Positions 43,214 to 52,317 of a DNA stretch of 64,000 nucleotides are shown in pieces. Under the pieces are notes generated by a model. That model saw only the letters and a list, made by a program, of their open reading frames with translations, had not been told where the DNA came from and did no database searches. The translations under genes were made by a program, and so were the position numbers. How positions within the stretch are numbered: position 1 is the stretch's first letter; each line of letters starts with the position of its first letter. This stretch comes from DASQFI01 sp963780895 (GTDB lineage Bacteria > Acidobacteriota > Vicinamibacteria > Vicinamibacterales > SCN-69-37). The stretch covers positions 62,001-126,000 of the forward strand of contig CAWAEG010000008.1 in the NCBI GenBank assembly GCA_963780895.1. Reading direction: 5' to 3'.

Positions 43214-43408
43214 ATGGTCGCACCGCGGATCGGGCGGGGCGGCATGCTCGCGATGACGCTCGCCGTGATTGGTAGTCTCGTGGCGCTGGGCAACGAGATC
43301 GTTGGATACCGCGCCAACGGCGTCGTCGATTGGAGTCATGTCGCGCTTGCGATTGGCGTGCCGGCATTCATTTACGCCGTCGTCCGGGGTTCATCGCAAC
43401 CGCGATGA
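43214..43408 (+). CDS. Small two-helix membrane protein
   Basis: The ATG at 43214 lies 8 bases after GGGGAGG; an ATG four bases earlier is in another frame. The 64-residue product has two helices (MLAMTLAVIGSLVALGNEIV and VALAIGVPAFIYAVVRG) with a short loop (GYRANGVVDWSH). No family was recognised. It stands alone between the TonB receptor and the MBL-fold gene. Confidence 0.55.
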   Translation: MVAPRIGRGGMLAMTLAVIGSLVALGNEIVGYRANGVVDWSHVALAIGVPAFIYAVVRGSSQPR

Positions 43409-43541
43409 GACATCACGGCATCGATGTCGACAATCCCCAGTACGTCGGGCGCGGCTCCGCGTCGGCCTCCGTGGCTGCGGGACGCTGCTATCATCTCCTC
43501 TCGCGTCCAATCACATAAACGACAAGAATCCGGAGGCACGT

Positions 43542-45062
43542 ATGCTCCAGAAAAGCCTGACGCTTACGGTCATCGTGGTGACGGTTCTCTCGACTGGCCT
43601 TCCCGCCCAGGACGCCAGTTCGGTCGTCGCCGCGGCTGCGAAGGCCATGGGCGTGGATACGGTGAATTCGATCACCTATTCGGGAACTGCGCGCAACGGC
43701 GCGTTCGGCCAAAGCAAGAGCATCGGCGAGCCGATGGGACCGGTGAATCTGACGCTCATCACGCAGTACACCCGGACGATCAACTTCGACAAGCCGGTTG
43801 AGGCCGCGCTGCTCGTCTCGCGGGCCACCGGGCCCACGCAGCCGCCGGCGGTTCCGGGCGCGCCGCCCCCGACGGCGGGCGTGCTCAATCAGAACATCAC
43901 GGCCACGCAGGCGGCGTCGTTGTGGGGACAGGCGCAGAACATCTGGACCACCCCGTGGGGATTCCTCAAGCTCGCCGCGACCAGTGCCACGACCGTCCGC
44001 CGGGAAGGAGGCCAGCAGGTCATTTCGTTCTCGCCTGAGAAGCTGAACCTGACGTCGCCGACGGGCCAGTCCTATACCGTCACGGGCTACATCAGCGCTC
44101 AGAACCTCGTGACCAAGGTCGAGACGCGCGTCGAACACGCAGTCGCTGGTGACCTGCTCGTCGAATTCGAGTACTCGAACTACCAGAACATGAACGGCGT
44201 GCAAGTGCCGGGCCGCATCGTCCAGCGCCAGGCAGGGCTGCAGACGTTCGACGCAACGATCACGTCGGCCACGCCCAACCCGCCGAATCTGGCCGAACTG
44301 CTGACGCCACCTGCGCCGGGAGGTCGCGCCGGCGCGCCGGGTGGAGCGCCGCCTCCGCCACCTGGCGCGGCACCGCCAGCTCCGGCCGGACCTCCACAGC
44401 CCGAGCGCATCGGTGAGGGCGTCTTCAAGATTGGCGGCAACTACACCTCGCTCGCGATCGATATGGCCGATCACGTGCTCGTCATCGAGAGCGGGGGAGG
44501 CGACGCACGAGGCATGGAGGTCATGGCTGCCGCGAAGCAGGCGATTCCGAACAAGCCGATTCGCTTCGTGGTTAATTCACATCCTCACTTCGATCATGCC
44601 GGCGGTCTTGCCGCAGCGGTCGCCGAGGGCGCGACGATCCTGACGCACCGCAACAACGAGCCGGTGCTCGAACGGCTGCTCGCGGGTCCGCGCACGCTGA
44701 CTGGGGACAGCCTCTCGAAGGTGTCGAATCGCCGCACGAACGTCGTCGAACCCGTCGGCGATCGCGACGTGCGGAAGGGAGCCAACGGCAAAGTCGTCGA
44801 GCTCCTGCACATTCCAAACGAGCACAGTGACGGGTTGCTTGCCGTTTACCTGCCGGCAGAAAAGGTCGTGTGGACCGCGGACATCACGGTCGTCAATCCG
44901 ACTCCGGCGCAGCTGGGTGTGTTGCGCGCGGCCGTCGACGCCCTCACTCGCCTCAAGATTGACTACACCACCTGGATTCCGGCGCATCCGCCGAATCCGG
45001 ATCGTCCGCTGACGAAAGCGGATGTCGACGCTGCCGCGAGCAAAGGCGGCACTGTCCACTGA
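43542..45062 (+). CDS. Exported MBL-fold metallohydrolase
   Basis: The ATG follows GGAGGCACGT; earlier in-frame sequence is open but unsupported. The 506-residue product has a signal peptide (LTLTVIVVTVLSTGLPAQ), an N-terminal half of beta strands that resembles lipoprotein-carrier-like domains, a Gly/Pro/Ala linker (GGAPPPPPGAAPPAPAGPP) and a metallo-beta-lactamase domain from about residue 300. The metal motif is VVNSHPHFDHAGGLAAAVAE; further ligands are in HIPNEHSDGLLAVYLP and the final WIPAHPP. It should hydrolyse a substrate in the periplasm. Similar two-part proteins are frequent in Acidobacteria. Confidence 0.82.
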   Translation: MLQKSLTLTVIVVTVLSTGLPAQDASSVVAAAAKAMGVDTVNSITYSGTARNGAFGQSKSIGEPMGPVNLTLITQYTRTINFDKPVEAALLVSRATGPTQPPAVPGAPPPTAGVLNQNITATQAASLWGQAQNIWTTPWGFLKLAATSATTVRREGGQQVISFSPEKLNLTSPTGQSYTVTGYISAQNLVTKVETRVEHAVAGDLLVEFEYSNYQNMNGVQVPGRIVQRQAGLQTFDATITSATPNPPNLAELLTPPAPGGRAGAPGGAPPPPPGAAPPAPAGPPQPERIGEGVFKIGGNYTSLAIDMADHVLVIESGGGDARGMEVMAAAKQAIPNKPIRFVVNSHPHFDHAGGLAAAVAEGATILTHRNNEPVLERLLAGPRTLTGDSLSKVSNRRTNVVEPVGDRDVRKGANGKVVELLHIPNEHSDGLLAVYLPAEKVVWTADITVVNPTPAQLGVLRAAVDALTRLKIDYTTWIPAHPPNPDRPLTKADVDAAASKGGTVH

Positions 45063-45241
45063 GCATCCGTCATCGGCCTGCTCGATCGGCACTCCCGATG
45101 GTGCCGTCGTCGGCCATTACGCAGGCCGCTGAAGCACTATCCGAGACCGGCAATGAGGTTGGCAAGAATTGAGTTGGGCATTCCTGGCGGGATGTAAACA
45201 GCGCGTGACGCCGCGTTCGGTTCTTCCGATTAGAATTGGCC

Positions 45242-46699
45242 ATGCTCGAGAAAGAAGCGGCGTCCGCCAGATTCGCCCGCTACAGCCTCGGGCAGGCGTA
45301 CGACGAAATGTTCGATGGTGCCGACAGCCATCGTCTGCATTATGCCGGCATCTATGAGCGTCTCCGCAGTCTGCCGCTCGAGCACTGGCGCGAACGTCAG
45401 CGCGCCGCCGATCTCGCCTTCGTCACCCAGGGCATCACCTTCACGGTGTACGGTCAGGCCGAAGGTGTCGAGCGCATCTTTCCGTTCGACCTGGTGCCCC
45501 GGTTGGTGACCGCGAGCGATTGGCGGATCGTCGAGCGAGGTCTCGTGCAGCGGGTCACGGCCCTCAATCATTTTCTTCGCGACGTCTATCACGAAGGACG
45601 GATCTTCGACGCCGGCATCGTCCCGAGAACGCTCGTGCGCCAGTGCCGCCATTTTCGGCGCGAAATGATCGGCGTGCGCGTGCCGCACGACTGCTATCTC
45701 ACGGTCGTGGGGACGGATCTCGTTCGGGTCCCCGACGGCCGGTTTCTGGTGCTCGAGGACAACCTGCGCGTGCCGAGCGGCGTGTCGTACATGCTCGCGA
45801 ACCGGCAAATCGTCAAGCAGGAGTACCCGCAGCTGTTCGAGCGCTATGACGTCCGGGCGATTGATCACTATCCGCGGACCCTGCTCGCTCATCTCCGTGA
45901 CATCGCCCCCGAAGGCTGCCCCGACCCGAAGATCGTCCTGCTGACGCCGGGCGTCTTCAACTCGGCCTACTACGAGCATACGTTTCTGGCACGAGAGATG
46001 GCCATCGACCTCGTCGAAGGGCGCGACCTGCTCGTCCACGACAACACGGTCTATGCCCGCACGACGGGCGGCCTCGAGCGCGTCGACGTCATCTACCGGC
46101 GTGTGGACGACGACTACATCGATCCGTTGACTTTCCAGCCCGACTCCACGCTGGGCGTCGCTGGGCTCTTCAATGCGTATCGAGCGGGGCGTGTGACGAT
46201 CGCCAATGCCGTTGGCACGGGCGTCGCCGATGACAAGGCGGTCTACGCGTACGTGCCGGACATCATCCGGTTCTACCTGGCCGAAGATCCGATCCTCGAC
46301 AACGTCGAGACCTACCTGCTCGACGATCCGCGGCAACGAGAATTCGTGCTCGAGCACCTGTCGGAACTGGTCGTCAAGCCGGTCGGCGAGTCCGGTGGAT
46401 ACGGCATACTCGTCGGTCCCCACAGCACGTCGGCAGAGCAGGACGACATGCGGAACCGCATCCTGGCCAATCCGCGCAACTACATCGCGCAGCCGACGCT
46501 CGCGCTCTCGACGGCGCCCTGTCTCGTGGACGGCGGCGTCGAGCCCCGTCACGTCGATCTCCGACCGTACATCCTGGGCGGTCGGTCGGTCGACGTCGTC
46601 CCTGGCGGCCTCACGCGCGTGGCGCTGCGGCAGGGTTCCCTGGTCGTCAACTCCTCGCAGGGCGGGGGCAGCAAGGACACCTGGGTGCTGGGAGCCTGA
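45242..46699 (+). CDS. Circularly permuted ATP-grasp type 2 protein
   Basis: The ATG at 45242 was chosen (MLEKEAASARFARYSLGQAY); a TTG two codons earlier is in frame. The 485-residue protein has the family blocks GITFTVYGQAEGVERIFPFD, FLRDVYHEGRIFDAGIVPRT, LVLEDNLRVPSGVSYMLANR and VVKPVGESGGYGILVGPHS, which contains the ATP-binding lysine and glycine loop. Such enzymes are predicted to form amide bonds. The gene starts a plus-strand trio with the alpha-E and transglutaminase genes, a combination known in many bacteria and proposed to make or process a peptide tag. Confidence 0.88.
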   Translation: MLEKEAASARFARYSLGQAYDEMFDGADSHRLHYAGIYERLRSLPLEHWRERQRAADLAFVTQGITFTVYGQAEGVERIFPFDLVPRLVTASDWRIVERGLVQRVTALNHFLRDVYHEGRIFDAGIVPRTLVRQCRHFRREMIGVRVPHDCYLTVVGTDLVRVPDGRFLVLEDNLRVPSGVSYMLANRQIVKQEYPQLFERYDVRAIDHYPRTLLAHLRDIAPEGCPDPKIVLLTPGVFNSAYYEHTFLAREMAIDLVEGRDLLVHDNTVYARTTGGLERVDVIYRRVDDDYIDPLTFQPDSTLGVAGLFNAYRAGRVTIANAVGTGVADDKAVYAYVPDIIRFYLAEDPILDNVETYLLDDPRQREFVLEHLSELVVKPVGESGGYGILVGPHSTSAEQDDMRNRILANPRNYIAQPTLALSTAPCLVDGGVEPRHVDLRPYILGGRSVDVVPGGLTRVALRQGSLVVNSSQGGGSKDTWVLGA

Positions 46700-46709
46700 C
46701 GGAGCGCCT

Positions 46710-47666
46710 GTGCTTTCGCGCGTCGCCGACAACCTGTACTGGATGCGCCGCTACATCGAGCGCGGCGATCAGATCGCGAGGGTCGTGGGTGCGAACCTCG
46801 ACCTCGCGTTCGATCGGGCGCCGGTCGACGTGGCCCGGCTGTGGGGCCGCCTGTTGCCGGCGGTCTGGTCCGGACCGGCGTGGGCCCAAGTGGACTCTGC
46901 AGACCGGGGCGATGCGATGTCCGATCTCGCCGGCATCGATGCCGTCGCATCGTGCGTCGCGGCGGCGCGCGAAAACGCCCGGCAGGTTCGTCAGCACATC
47001 AGCGAAGACATGTGGGAACAGGTCAACGGTGTCCATCTCGCGCTGAACGACCCCGCGCGGCATGTGGCGTGGGCCGCGCGGCCGCACGGCTTCTTCCAGG
47101 CCGTGCGCGAGGCGGCGGCCCTGTTCGACGCGGCCGCCAACAGCGGTCTGGCCCGTGACGAAGGCTGGCACTTCCTGCAGCTCGGTTTGTTCCTCGAGCG
47201 CGCCGCCGGCACGGCGCGTCTCCTGGCATGTCAGATGCGCGAGAGCCCGCCCGGCACCAGAAACGATCACCCCCTGGACAAGCAGCTCGAATGGATTGTG
47301 CTGCTGCAGGCGAACGGCGCGCTCGAGTTGTACCAGCGGCGATGCGGGACGGAGCTGAGCCCGGACCGCATCCTGCTCTTCCTGATCGGCGATCCCCTGT
47401 CACCCCGTAGTGTTCGATACGCACTTGACAAGATCGCGGGCGCCCTGGCCGGGCTTGCCGCAGCCGTGCCAGGTGCGAGCCCCATCCTGCTCACGCGTGA
47501 CCTGACGTCGGGGCTCGAGTCGGGCCGGGCAGAGTCACTGTCGGTGATGTCCGGGATCGAAGCCGAATGCGACCGGATTCACGGCCTTGTCCATCGGACG
47601 TATATCGATCACGTGCGTTCTGTCTCGCCGATGACGGCACGGGTCGGACCATGGACTTCACCGTAA
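46710..47666 (+). CDS. Alpha-E domain protein
   Basis: The GTG start lies 10 bases after the previous stop and gives 318 residues. The product is all-helical and has the family start LSRVADNLYWMRRYIERGDQ followed by IARVV, the middle part ISEDMWEQVNGVHLALNDP and the Glu-rich WHFLQLGLFLERAAGTARLL. This domain always occurs beside or fused to the circularly permuted ATP-grasp protein and is thought to act with it. Its last codons overlap the transglutaminase gene by 16 bases. Confidence 0.86.
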   Translation: MLSRVADNLYWMRRYIERGDQIARVVGANLDLAFDRAPVDVARLWGRLLPAVWSGPAWAQVDSADRGDAMSDLAGIDAVASCVAAARENARQVRQHISEDMWEQVNGVHLALNDPARHVAWAARPHGFFQAVREAAALFDAAANSGLARDEGWHFLQLGLFLERAAGTARLLACQMRESPPGTRNDHPLDKQLEWIVLLQANGALELYQRRCGTELSPDRILLFLIGDPLSPRSVRYALDKIAGALAGLAAAVPGASPILLTRDLTSGLESGRAESLSVMSGIEAECDRIHGLVHRTYIDHVRSVSPMTARVGPWTSP

Positions 47667-48583
47667 CGCACGCCACGCACTACCGCTACGAGAGCCCCGT
47701 CCGCGAAAGCGTGACTGAGGTTCGTCTCGGTCCCCGAAACGACCCGTCGCAGGAGACGTCCGAGTTCGAACTGGAGACGACGCCGGCGGCCGCACTGTTC
47801 AAGTACGTGGACGCGTTCGGGAACGACGTCCACCATTTCGACATCACCCCTCCCCATCAGGAGCTCCTCATCCGGACGCGGCTGCGCGTGCGCAAGTCGG
47901 CCGGACGCACCGTGCCTGAACGGCTGGATTCCACGGCGTGGGACGGGCTGGCGCGCGTGCGTGCCGACGCCCAGCTGTGGGATTCCTTCGAGCCGAGTCC
48001 CCGCGCGCCGGTTTCGGCGGCCGTGCGTGAATTCGCCTCCGCGTGTGGCCTCGTCCGTGGATCGGACCCCCTGACATTGTGCCGTCGCATCGTTTCCGCC
48101 GTTCACGGCGCGCTGGTCTACGCACCGCGTTCGACGACGGTCGACACGCCCATCGATGCCGTCCTCGAGACGCGTCGCGGCGTCTGCCAGGACTTCGCCC
48201 ACGTCGCGCTCGCGCTCGTGCGCGCGCACGGCATTCCGTGCCGGTATGTGAGCGGCTATCTCGCGCCACGAGGTGAGCACGCAGCGGACCGGAACCTGAC
48301 GAGCCACGCCTGGATCGAGGCCTGGCTGCCCGGCCTCGAGTGGACGGCTCTGGACCCGACGCACGATCGGCTCGCAGGCGAGCGATACATTTCCGTAGCG
48401 GTGGGCCGCGATTACAGCGATGCCGCGCCTACCCGCGGTGTGCTGCGAGGCGCGCCCGCCGGGACGCTGTCCGTGTCCGTGCGGATCGAGCAGGACTCAG
48501 GATCAGCCTCGGCAGACGAGATGCGTTTTCCGACCCCCGCGGTCTCACCCAAGCGGGAAACGGTCGCGCAGCGGGAACAGTAG
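47651..48583 (+). CDS. Transglutaminase-like cysteine protease
   Basis: The 310-residue protein begins MDFTVTHATHYRYESPVRES, the N-terminal beta domain typical of bacterial transglutaminase-like proteins. The catalytic triad is clear: Cys in LETRRGVCQDFAHVALALV, His in LTSHAWIEAWLPG and Asp in WTALDPTHDRLAGERYISVA. No signal peptide is present. It probably cuts or links the peptide handled by the two preceding gene products. The start overlaps the alpha-E gene. Confidence 0.88.
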   Translation: MDFTVTHATHYRYESPVRESVTEVRLGPRNDPSQETSEFELETTPAAALFKYVDAFGNDVHHFDITPPHQELLIRTRLRVRKSAGRTVPERLDSTAWDGLARVRADAQLWDSFEPSPRAPVSAAVREFASACGLVRGSDPLTLCRRIVSAVHGALVYAPRSTTVDTPIDAVLETRRGVCQDFAHVALALVRAHGIPCRYVSGYLAPRGEHAADRNLTSHAWIEAWLPGLEWTALDPTHDRLAGERYISVAVGRDYSDAAPTRGVLRGAPAGTLSVSVRIEQDSGSASADEMRFPTPAVSPKRETVAQREQ

Positions 48584-48587
48584 CGCC

Positions 48588-48725
48588 TTTACGCAGCTCA
48601 AGGAATCGGCGGATCGCGCCGCAACCTACGACTTCCGCGGCGACGAAGGCTATGTCCGGGCGAGAGTCATCGAGAGCAACGGCCGGCTCGCCTGGTGCCA
48701 GCCGGTGCCGATCGCCACCCGCTGA
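48588..48725 (+). pseudogene. PHP/CehA-like metallohydrolase, C-terminal fragment
   Basis: Directly after the transglutaminase gene 45 codons read AFTQLKESADRAATYDFRGD followed by EGYVRARVIESNGRLAWCQP. The pattern YxFRGDEGYVRARVIESNG is the usual last part of CehA/McbA-type metallohydrolases. Nothing of the metal-binding domain remains. A relic of a lost gene. Confidence 0.5.
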
Positions 48726-48781
48726 ATCTTTCTTCGCGCGTTCCCTCGATACAGTCGAACGACTTGGATTCGCCTCTCAGC

Positions 48782-48995
48782 TCAGGCGCGGCCAGCGCCT
48801 GGCCTCATGTGCAGTGACCGAACAGCCAAAGCGGCGAGTGTCCCCATGAGAAGAATGAGGACAAGGGACGGCAGCGTGGGAACTGGGGATAAGGGCGTCA
48901 CGCTGACAGTGGCAGTGTTGTTAGCCGTGACGGGGTCGAACAGGCTGCTGGCCACGATGGTCGCGGTGTTGGAGATCGCACTGGCTGTGCGTATG
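48782..48995 (-). pseudogene. Surface protein with DUF11-like repeat and sorting tail, fragment
   Basis: The minus strand reads ISNTATIVASSLFDPVTANN followed by TATVSVTPLSPVPTLPSLVL, ILLMGTLAALAVRSLHM. NTAT...DPxTANNTATVSV is the end of a conserved repeat domain of the DUF11 type, and PTLP plus a hydrophobic helix and Arg resembles an IPTL-CTERM sorting tail. The rest of the protein is missing. Confidence 0.5.
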
Positions 48996-49014
48996 TTCCG
49001 GAGGTTCCGGCCCC

Positions 49015-49173
49015 GGCCATCTGCAGCATCACGGTGTACGCGTCGTGATGCCGCCCGACGATCTCACGTCCGAACACCATCTCGGCCGGCGACCTGACAA
49101 CGGGCCAGGCCGCGATGAGCGTGACGATTGTCGTGATGCCGACTGTGATAGCGAAGCCGCGCCACACCGGCAC
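49015..49173 (-). pseudogene. Integral membrane glycosyltransferase-like protein, N-terminal fragment
   Basis: A GTG at 49173 opens a frame with one membrane helix (GFAITVGITTIVTLIAAWPV) and then SPAEMVFGREIVGRHHDAYT. The phrase EIVGRHHDAYTV is typical of the first periplasmic loop of large GT39/YfhO-like membrane proteins in Acidobacteria. After MLQMAGA the frame joins the DUF11 relic in another phase, so two unrelated gene ends have been fused. Confidence 0.45.
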
Positions 49174-49234
49174 AATCTATAACAAGTGAGAGCGCTGGCC
49201 ATGCGATGTCCGGCCAGAAGTGGTTTTCGTCGGT

Positions 49235-49315
49235 CGCGGTGTTTCCGGTGACGGCTTTGAGAGGCCGCTCCGGGTATAACATCCGGCGCATCGACGACTT
49301 GCCGGTGGCAGAGCG
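49235..49315. repeat. Dispersed ~80-base repeat, copy 2
   Basis: The block GGTGTTTCCGGTGACGGCTT, TGAGAGGCCGCTCCGGGTAT, AACATCCGGCGCATCGACGA and CTTGCCGGTGGCAGAGCG matches the copy at 42955-43036. It lies 40 bases before the ATG of the coiled-coil membrane protein. Confidence 0.6.
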
Positions 49316-49355
49316 CCTTTCGGGAAGCGGCATTCCCAGACCGTGAACAACCTTT

Positions 49356-50135
49356 ATGGCGATGCTCGAGAAGACCGTTCGCTTTGTCGCCAGCACTGTT
49401 GCCGTGCTGTTCATCGCGCTGAGCCTGGTGGGCATTGTCGGCGTGTGGTTGGTCGATCGCCGGGCGACCGAGATTGCGCTGAAGGGGTTTGGCCTCGTCG
49501 AGACCGCCGTCGGGGTGATCAATGTGGGCGTGGCGCGGATGGACGGTCTGATCGCGACGAGCCGGACGGAAGTGCGACAAGCCTCCGAGACCATCACCGC
49601 CGTTGGCGCACGAGCGGAGACGAACAGCGCCGTGCTCAACGCGCTGAACGAGCGCCTGGAGACGAGTCTGGCGCCACGCATCGGGCAAATTCAACAGGCT
49701 CTGGCTCCTGTGCGGGACGCGGTGGGGACGATCGGCAACGCTATCAGCCTGGCGAACTCGCTGCCAATGGTGGCCGACCGTGCTCCGCGGCTGGCGGCCC
49801 TCGACGAGTCCTTCAACCGGCTCGAACAGTTGTCCGCGGACTCGACGCAGTTGCGCAGCACGCTGCAGGCACTGGCTGGGGCGCAAAAGAGCCAGGTCAC
49901 CGCTGAGACCGTCGCCGCGCTCACCGTCCTCACACAGCGCATCGACACGAGGTTGGGCGAGGTGCAGGCCGGCGTTCAGGGGGTCCAGGCGGACATCGCG
50001 GCGTTGCAGCTCCGGCTGGACGCGCGCAAGTCGCGGCTCCTGTTCCTCTTCAACCTGCTGGCGCTCCTGATGACGCTGATGCTGGCCTGGATTCTCTACT
50101 CCCAGATCGTCGTCATCCGGCACAACCGACGCTGA
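49356..50135 (+). CDS. Membrane protein with long coiled-coil domain
   Basis: The 259-residue product has a helix near the N-terminus (TVAVLFIALSLVGIVGVWLV), a long alpha-helical middle (VRQASETITAVGARAETNSA ... LTQRIDTRLGEVQAGVQGVQ ... ADIAALQLRLDARKS) and a last helix (LLFLFNLLALLMTLMLAWIL). Both ends would be in the membrane with the coiled coil in the periplasm. An alternative ATG stands two codons downstream. No family was recognised; the design resembles membrane-anchored spacers or chemoreceptor-like stalks. Confidence 0.6.
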   Translation: MAMLEKTVRFVASTVAVLFIALSLVGIVGVWLVDRRATEIALKGFGLVETAVGVINVGVARMDGLIATSRTEVRQASETITAVGARAETNSAVLNALNERLETSLAPRIGQIQQALAPVRDAVGTIGNAISLANSLPMVADRAPRLAALDESFNRLEQLSADSTQLRSTLQALAGAQKSQVTAETVAALTVLTQRIDTRLGEVQAGVQGVQADIAALQLRLDARKSRLLFLFNLLALLMTLMLAWILYSQIVVIRHNRR

Positions 50136-50291
50136 GAACAAATCGGGTAATTGAGTAATTACTCCGATTACCTGTCCGCCCCCTACCGGTTTCGACGTTT
50201 CTAGGTTTGACGGACACGCAAGTCTGGAGACGTCGCGTAACGGTTGAACGGCCATGCAGGCTGGCCATCAGATAAGGAGACCGGAGCGGAT

Positions 50292-51179
50292 ATGCCGAAA
50301 CTATTGCCTCTACGGGTTCCTGCGGCGTGCCTCATAACCGCGGCTGGCCTCCTGCTCGTGTCGTGCGACAAGGGTCCGCCGACGCAGCCAGACCCTCTTC
50401 CGCCGACGGCACCGCCCGTCCAGCGGTCGACCGGACCGATCGCCTTCGTGAGCGACCGCGATGGAACAGTCGCCATCTATCTAGCCAACCAAGACGGTTC
50501 GGCCATCACGCGGCTGACCGAAGGGAACTCGCCTGCCTGGTCGAGAGACGGCCGGAAGATCGCGTTCCAACGAGCATTCAATATCTACGTCATCAACGTC
50601 GATGGCTCGGGGTTGCAGTTTGTGACGCAGGGTATTAATCCAAGCTGGTCACCCGACGGCGGGTTGATCGCCCTGGACGATGGGGGGTCGATCCACACCG
50701 TCACTGTCAGCGGCTCGAATCGCCGTGTGGTCCATTCCCAGGTGGCCGCGACTCAGCCGGTGTGGTCGCCCGATGGGCGACTCATCGCGTTCAGTGTCAC
50801 CGAATACGGCTACATACATGTCCAGCCGGGACTCGGACTGGTGACTGCCGACGGATCGGACCCTCGGTACTTCGGTCCCCACAATGCGTGGGCACCAGCC
50901 TGGTCGCCGGACGGCTCGCAGGTCGCCTTTCTGACCCCGTCCGGTATCGGGGTCGTCGGCGCGGATGGTTCAGGGGAGAGGCAGCCGGTCGCCGGAAGCG
51001 TCTTTGATGTCGATTGGACGCCCGATGGACGTCTGGTTTTCAGCAAGCCGATCACGGCGAACTTCGATGGCCCGTGGCGGACCTTCATCAATGACGGCGG
51101 CGAAAGACAGCTCATCCCCGACGTGACCGCCCCGGCGCGACAGGTTTACGGCGATTGGCAGGTTGCCTGGTTGCGGTGA
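50292..51179 (+). CDS. TolB-like beta-propeller lipoprotein
   Basis: AAGGAGACC and then a GGAGCGG site precede the ATG. The 295-residue protein has a lipoprotein signal (LITAAGLLLVSCDKGPPTQP, Cys 22) and a proline linker, then five or six PD40/TolB blades: IAFVSDRDGTVAIYLANQDG, SPAWSRDGRKIAFQRAFNIY, PVWSPDGRLIAFSVTEYGYI and APAWSPDGSQVAFLTPSGIG. It probably faces the periplasm from the outer membrane and binds another protein. No Pal or other Tol genes are close. Confidence 0.75.
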   Translation: MPKLLPLRVPAACLITAAGLLLVSCDKGPPTQPDPLPPTAPPVQRSTGPIAFVSDRDGTVAIYLANQDGSAITRLTEGNSPAWSRDGRKIAFQRAFNIYVINVDGSGLQFVTQGINPSWSPDGGLIALDDGGSIHTVTVSGSNRRVVHSQVAATQPVWSPDGRLIAFSVTEYGYIHVQPGLGLVTADGSDPRYFGPHNAWAPAWSPDGSQVAFLTPSGIGVVGADGSGERQPVAGSVFDVDWTPDGRLVFSKPITANFDGPWRTFINDGGERQLIPDVTAPARQVYGDWQVAWLR

Positions 51180-51212
51180 TTCGCGCGCCCGTGGGGCTAC
51201 ACTTCCCGCCCT

Positions 51213-52247
51213 TCATTGTCGGGACTGAGCCGGGATTCCTTGGTCGTCCTCTCGCGTGAAAGGTGGAGCCGGCCCTCGGCCCGGAAGCCTCCCTCGGAGG
51301 AGGTCGTCCTCTGATATGACGCGGTATGCCTTCGGGCTGAAGCCCGGTGCGAGGGTTGGCCAGCAGCCGTCGCGCGGTCGGTGATAGACGCGACCGAGGA
51401 GAGACTTGAGCAACTGCTTCACCGATGGCGGAATGTAGTGTCTCCAGCCCGCTTCGTGAACCTGGGGCGTGTCGTTGAGCGAGCGGTCCCACAGGTTCAC
51501 GTAGTCGCTTTGCTGCGGCGTTCTGGCAAAGATTGGGGCGCGGTCGAACCGTTTGGCGATCGTCAGGATGTACGTCGGTTGGTCGTTGCACAGTTGGACC
51601 CGCTGACGGAGGTCGTCCGGGTCGGACACGAGGTACCAGGCCCCGCCGGGAGTCACCTCGTGCATCAGGACGGCTTCGAGACGGAAGCCGTTCTGCTCGC
51701 TGAACATGCGGAAGATCAGCTCCGGGCTGAACTGCCAGAACCCGTGGCCCGCGAAGTTGTTGGCGACGTTGACCTGCGTGAAGTGACCGCCGACCCGGAC
51801 CATCTCCATGCAGTTCTTGAAGGCCTGTGGGATGTTGAACACGTGCTCTAAGGTCCCGCCGTCGTAGACGAGGGTGAACCGCTCGCGAAGCTCGATCGGG
51901 AGAGGGAGGTTCATGTCGTGGAGGATCGTGGCTCTCTCGTAGGGCGAGACGTCGACAGAGTCCACGTGATGCGCACCCAGCAGAGAGAAGAACTCCTCTC
52001 CATACTCGTGTTGCCGGAGGAAATCCGCTGCGTCGCGGTCTATTCCCAGCACGGAAAAGACGCGGCGGAGCGCCGCCTCGTCCGGCCAGAAGGATTGCCG
52101 GCCGACCATGGCCGTGGATCCGAAGTCGACGCCCATCGACCTGGCGGCGCAGAGGAACATGATCGAACTAGTGTCGAGCCCCATGGGTCCTCGGATCAGA
52201 TACCGAACGACACTCAAGAATTCCACGAGAGGAGGTCGCCCGTCCAT
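51213..52247 (-). CDS. SAM-dependent methyltransferase-like protein
   Basis: The 344-residue protein has a central part of the class I methyltransferase type: VDSVDVSPYERATILHDMNL, then RFTLVYDGGTLEHVFNIPQA and FKNCMEMVRVGGHFTQVNVA. The motif I glycine loop is not standard, so SAM binding is likely but unproven. After residue 300 the sequence is basic and Pro/Arg-rich and may be a tail read into neighbouring DNA. The start codon is a plain ATG. Substrate unknown. Confidence 0.6.
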   Translation of the reverse strand: MDGRPPLVEFLSVVRYLIRGPMGLDTSSIMFLCAARSMGVDFGSTAMVGRQSFWPDEAALRRVFSVLGIDRDAADFLRQHEYGEEFFSLLGAHHVDSVDVSPYERATILHDMNLPLPIELRERFTLVYDGGTLEHVFNIPQAFKNCMEMVRVGGHFTQVNVANNFAGHGFWQFSPELIFRMFSEQNGFRLEAVLMHEVTPGGAWYLVSDPDDLRQRVQLCNDQPTYILTIAKRFDRAPIFARTPQQSDYVNLWDRSLNDTPQVHEAGWRHYIPPSVKQLLKSLLGRVYHRPRDGCWPTLAPGFSPKAYRVISEDDLLRGRLPGRGPAPPFTREDDQGIPAQSRQ

Positions 52248-52317
52248 TTTTCGGCAGCAGCAACACCACGGCGTCCGGTTTTTTCCTGGACGACGTTTCC
52301 TTGAGGTCTCGGCTCAA

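Noticed and set aside
45230..46732. A 500-codon minus-strand frame
   Set aside because: It is a shadow of the ATP-grasp gene: rich in Arg, Val and Asp, with no domain, and fully covered by a recognised gene on the other strand.
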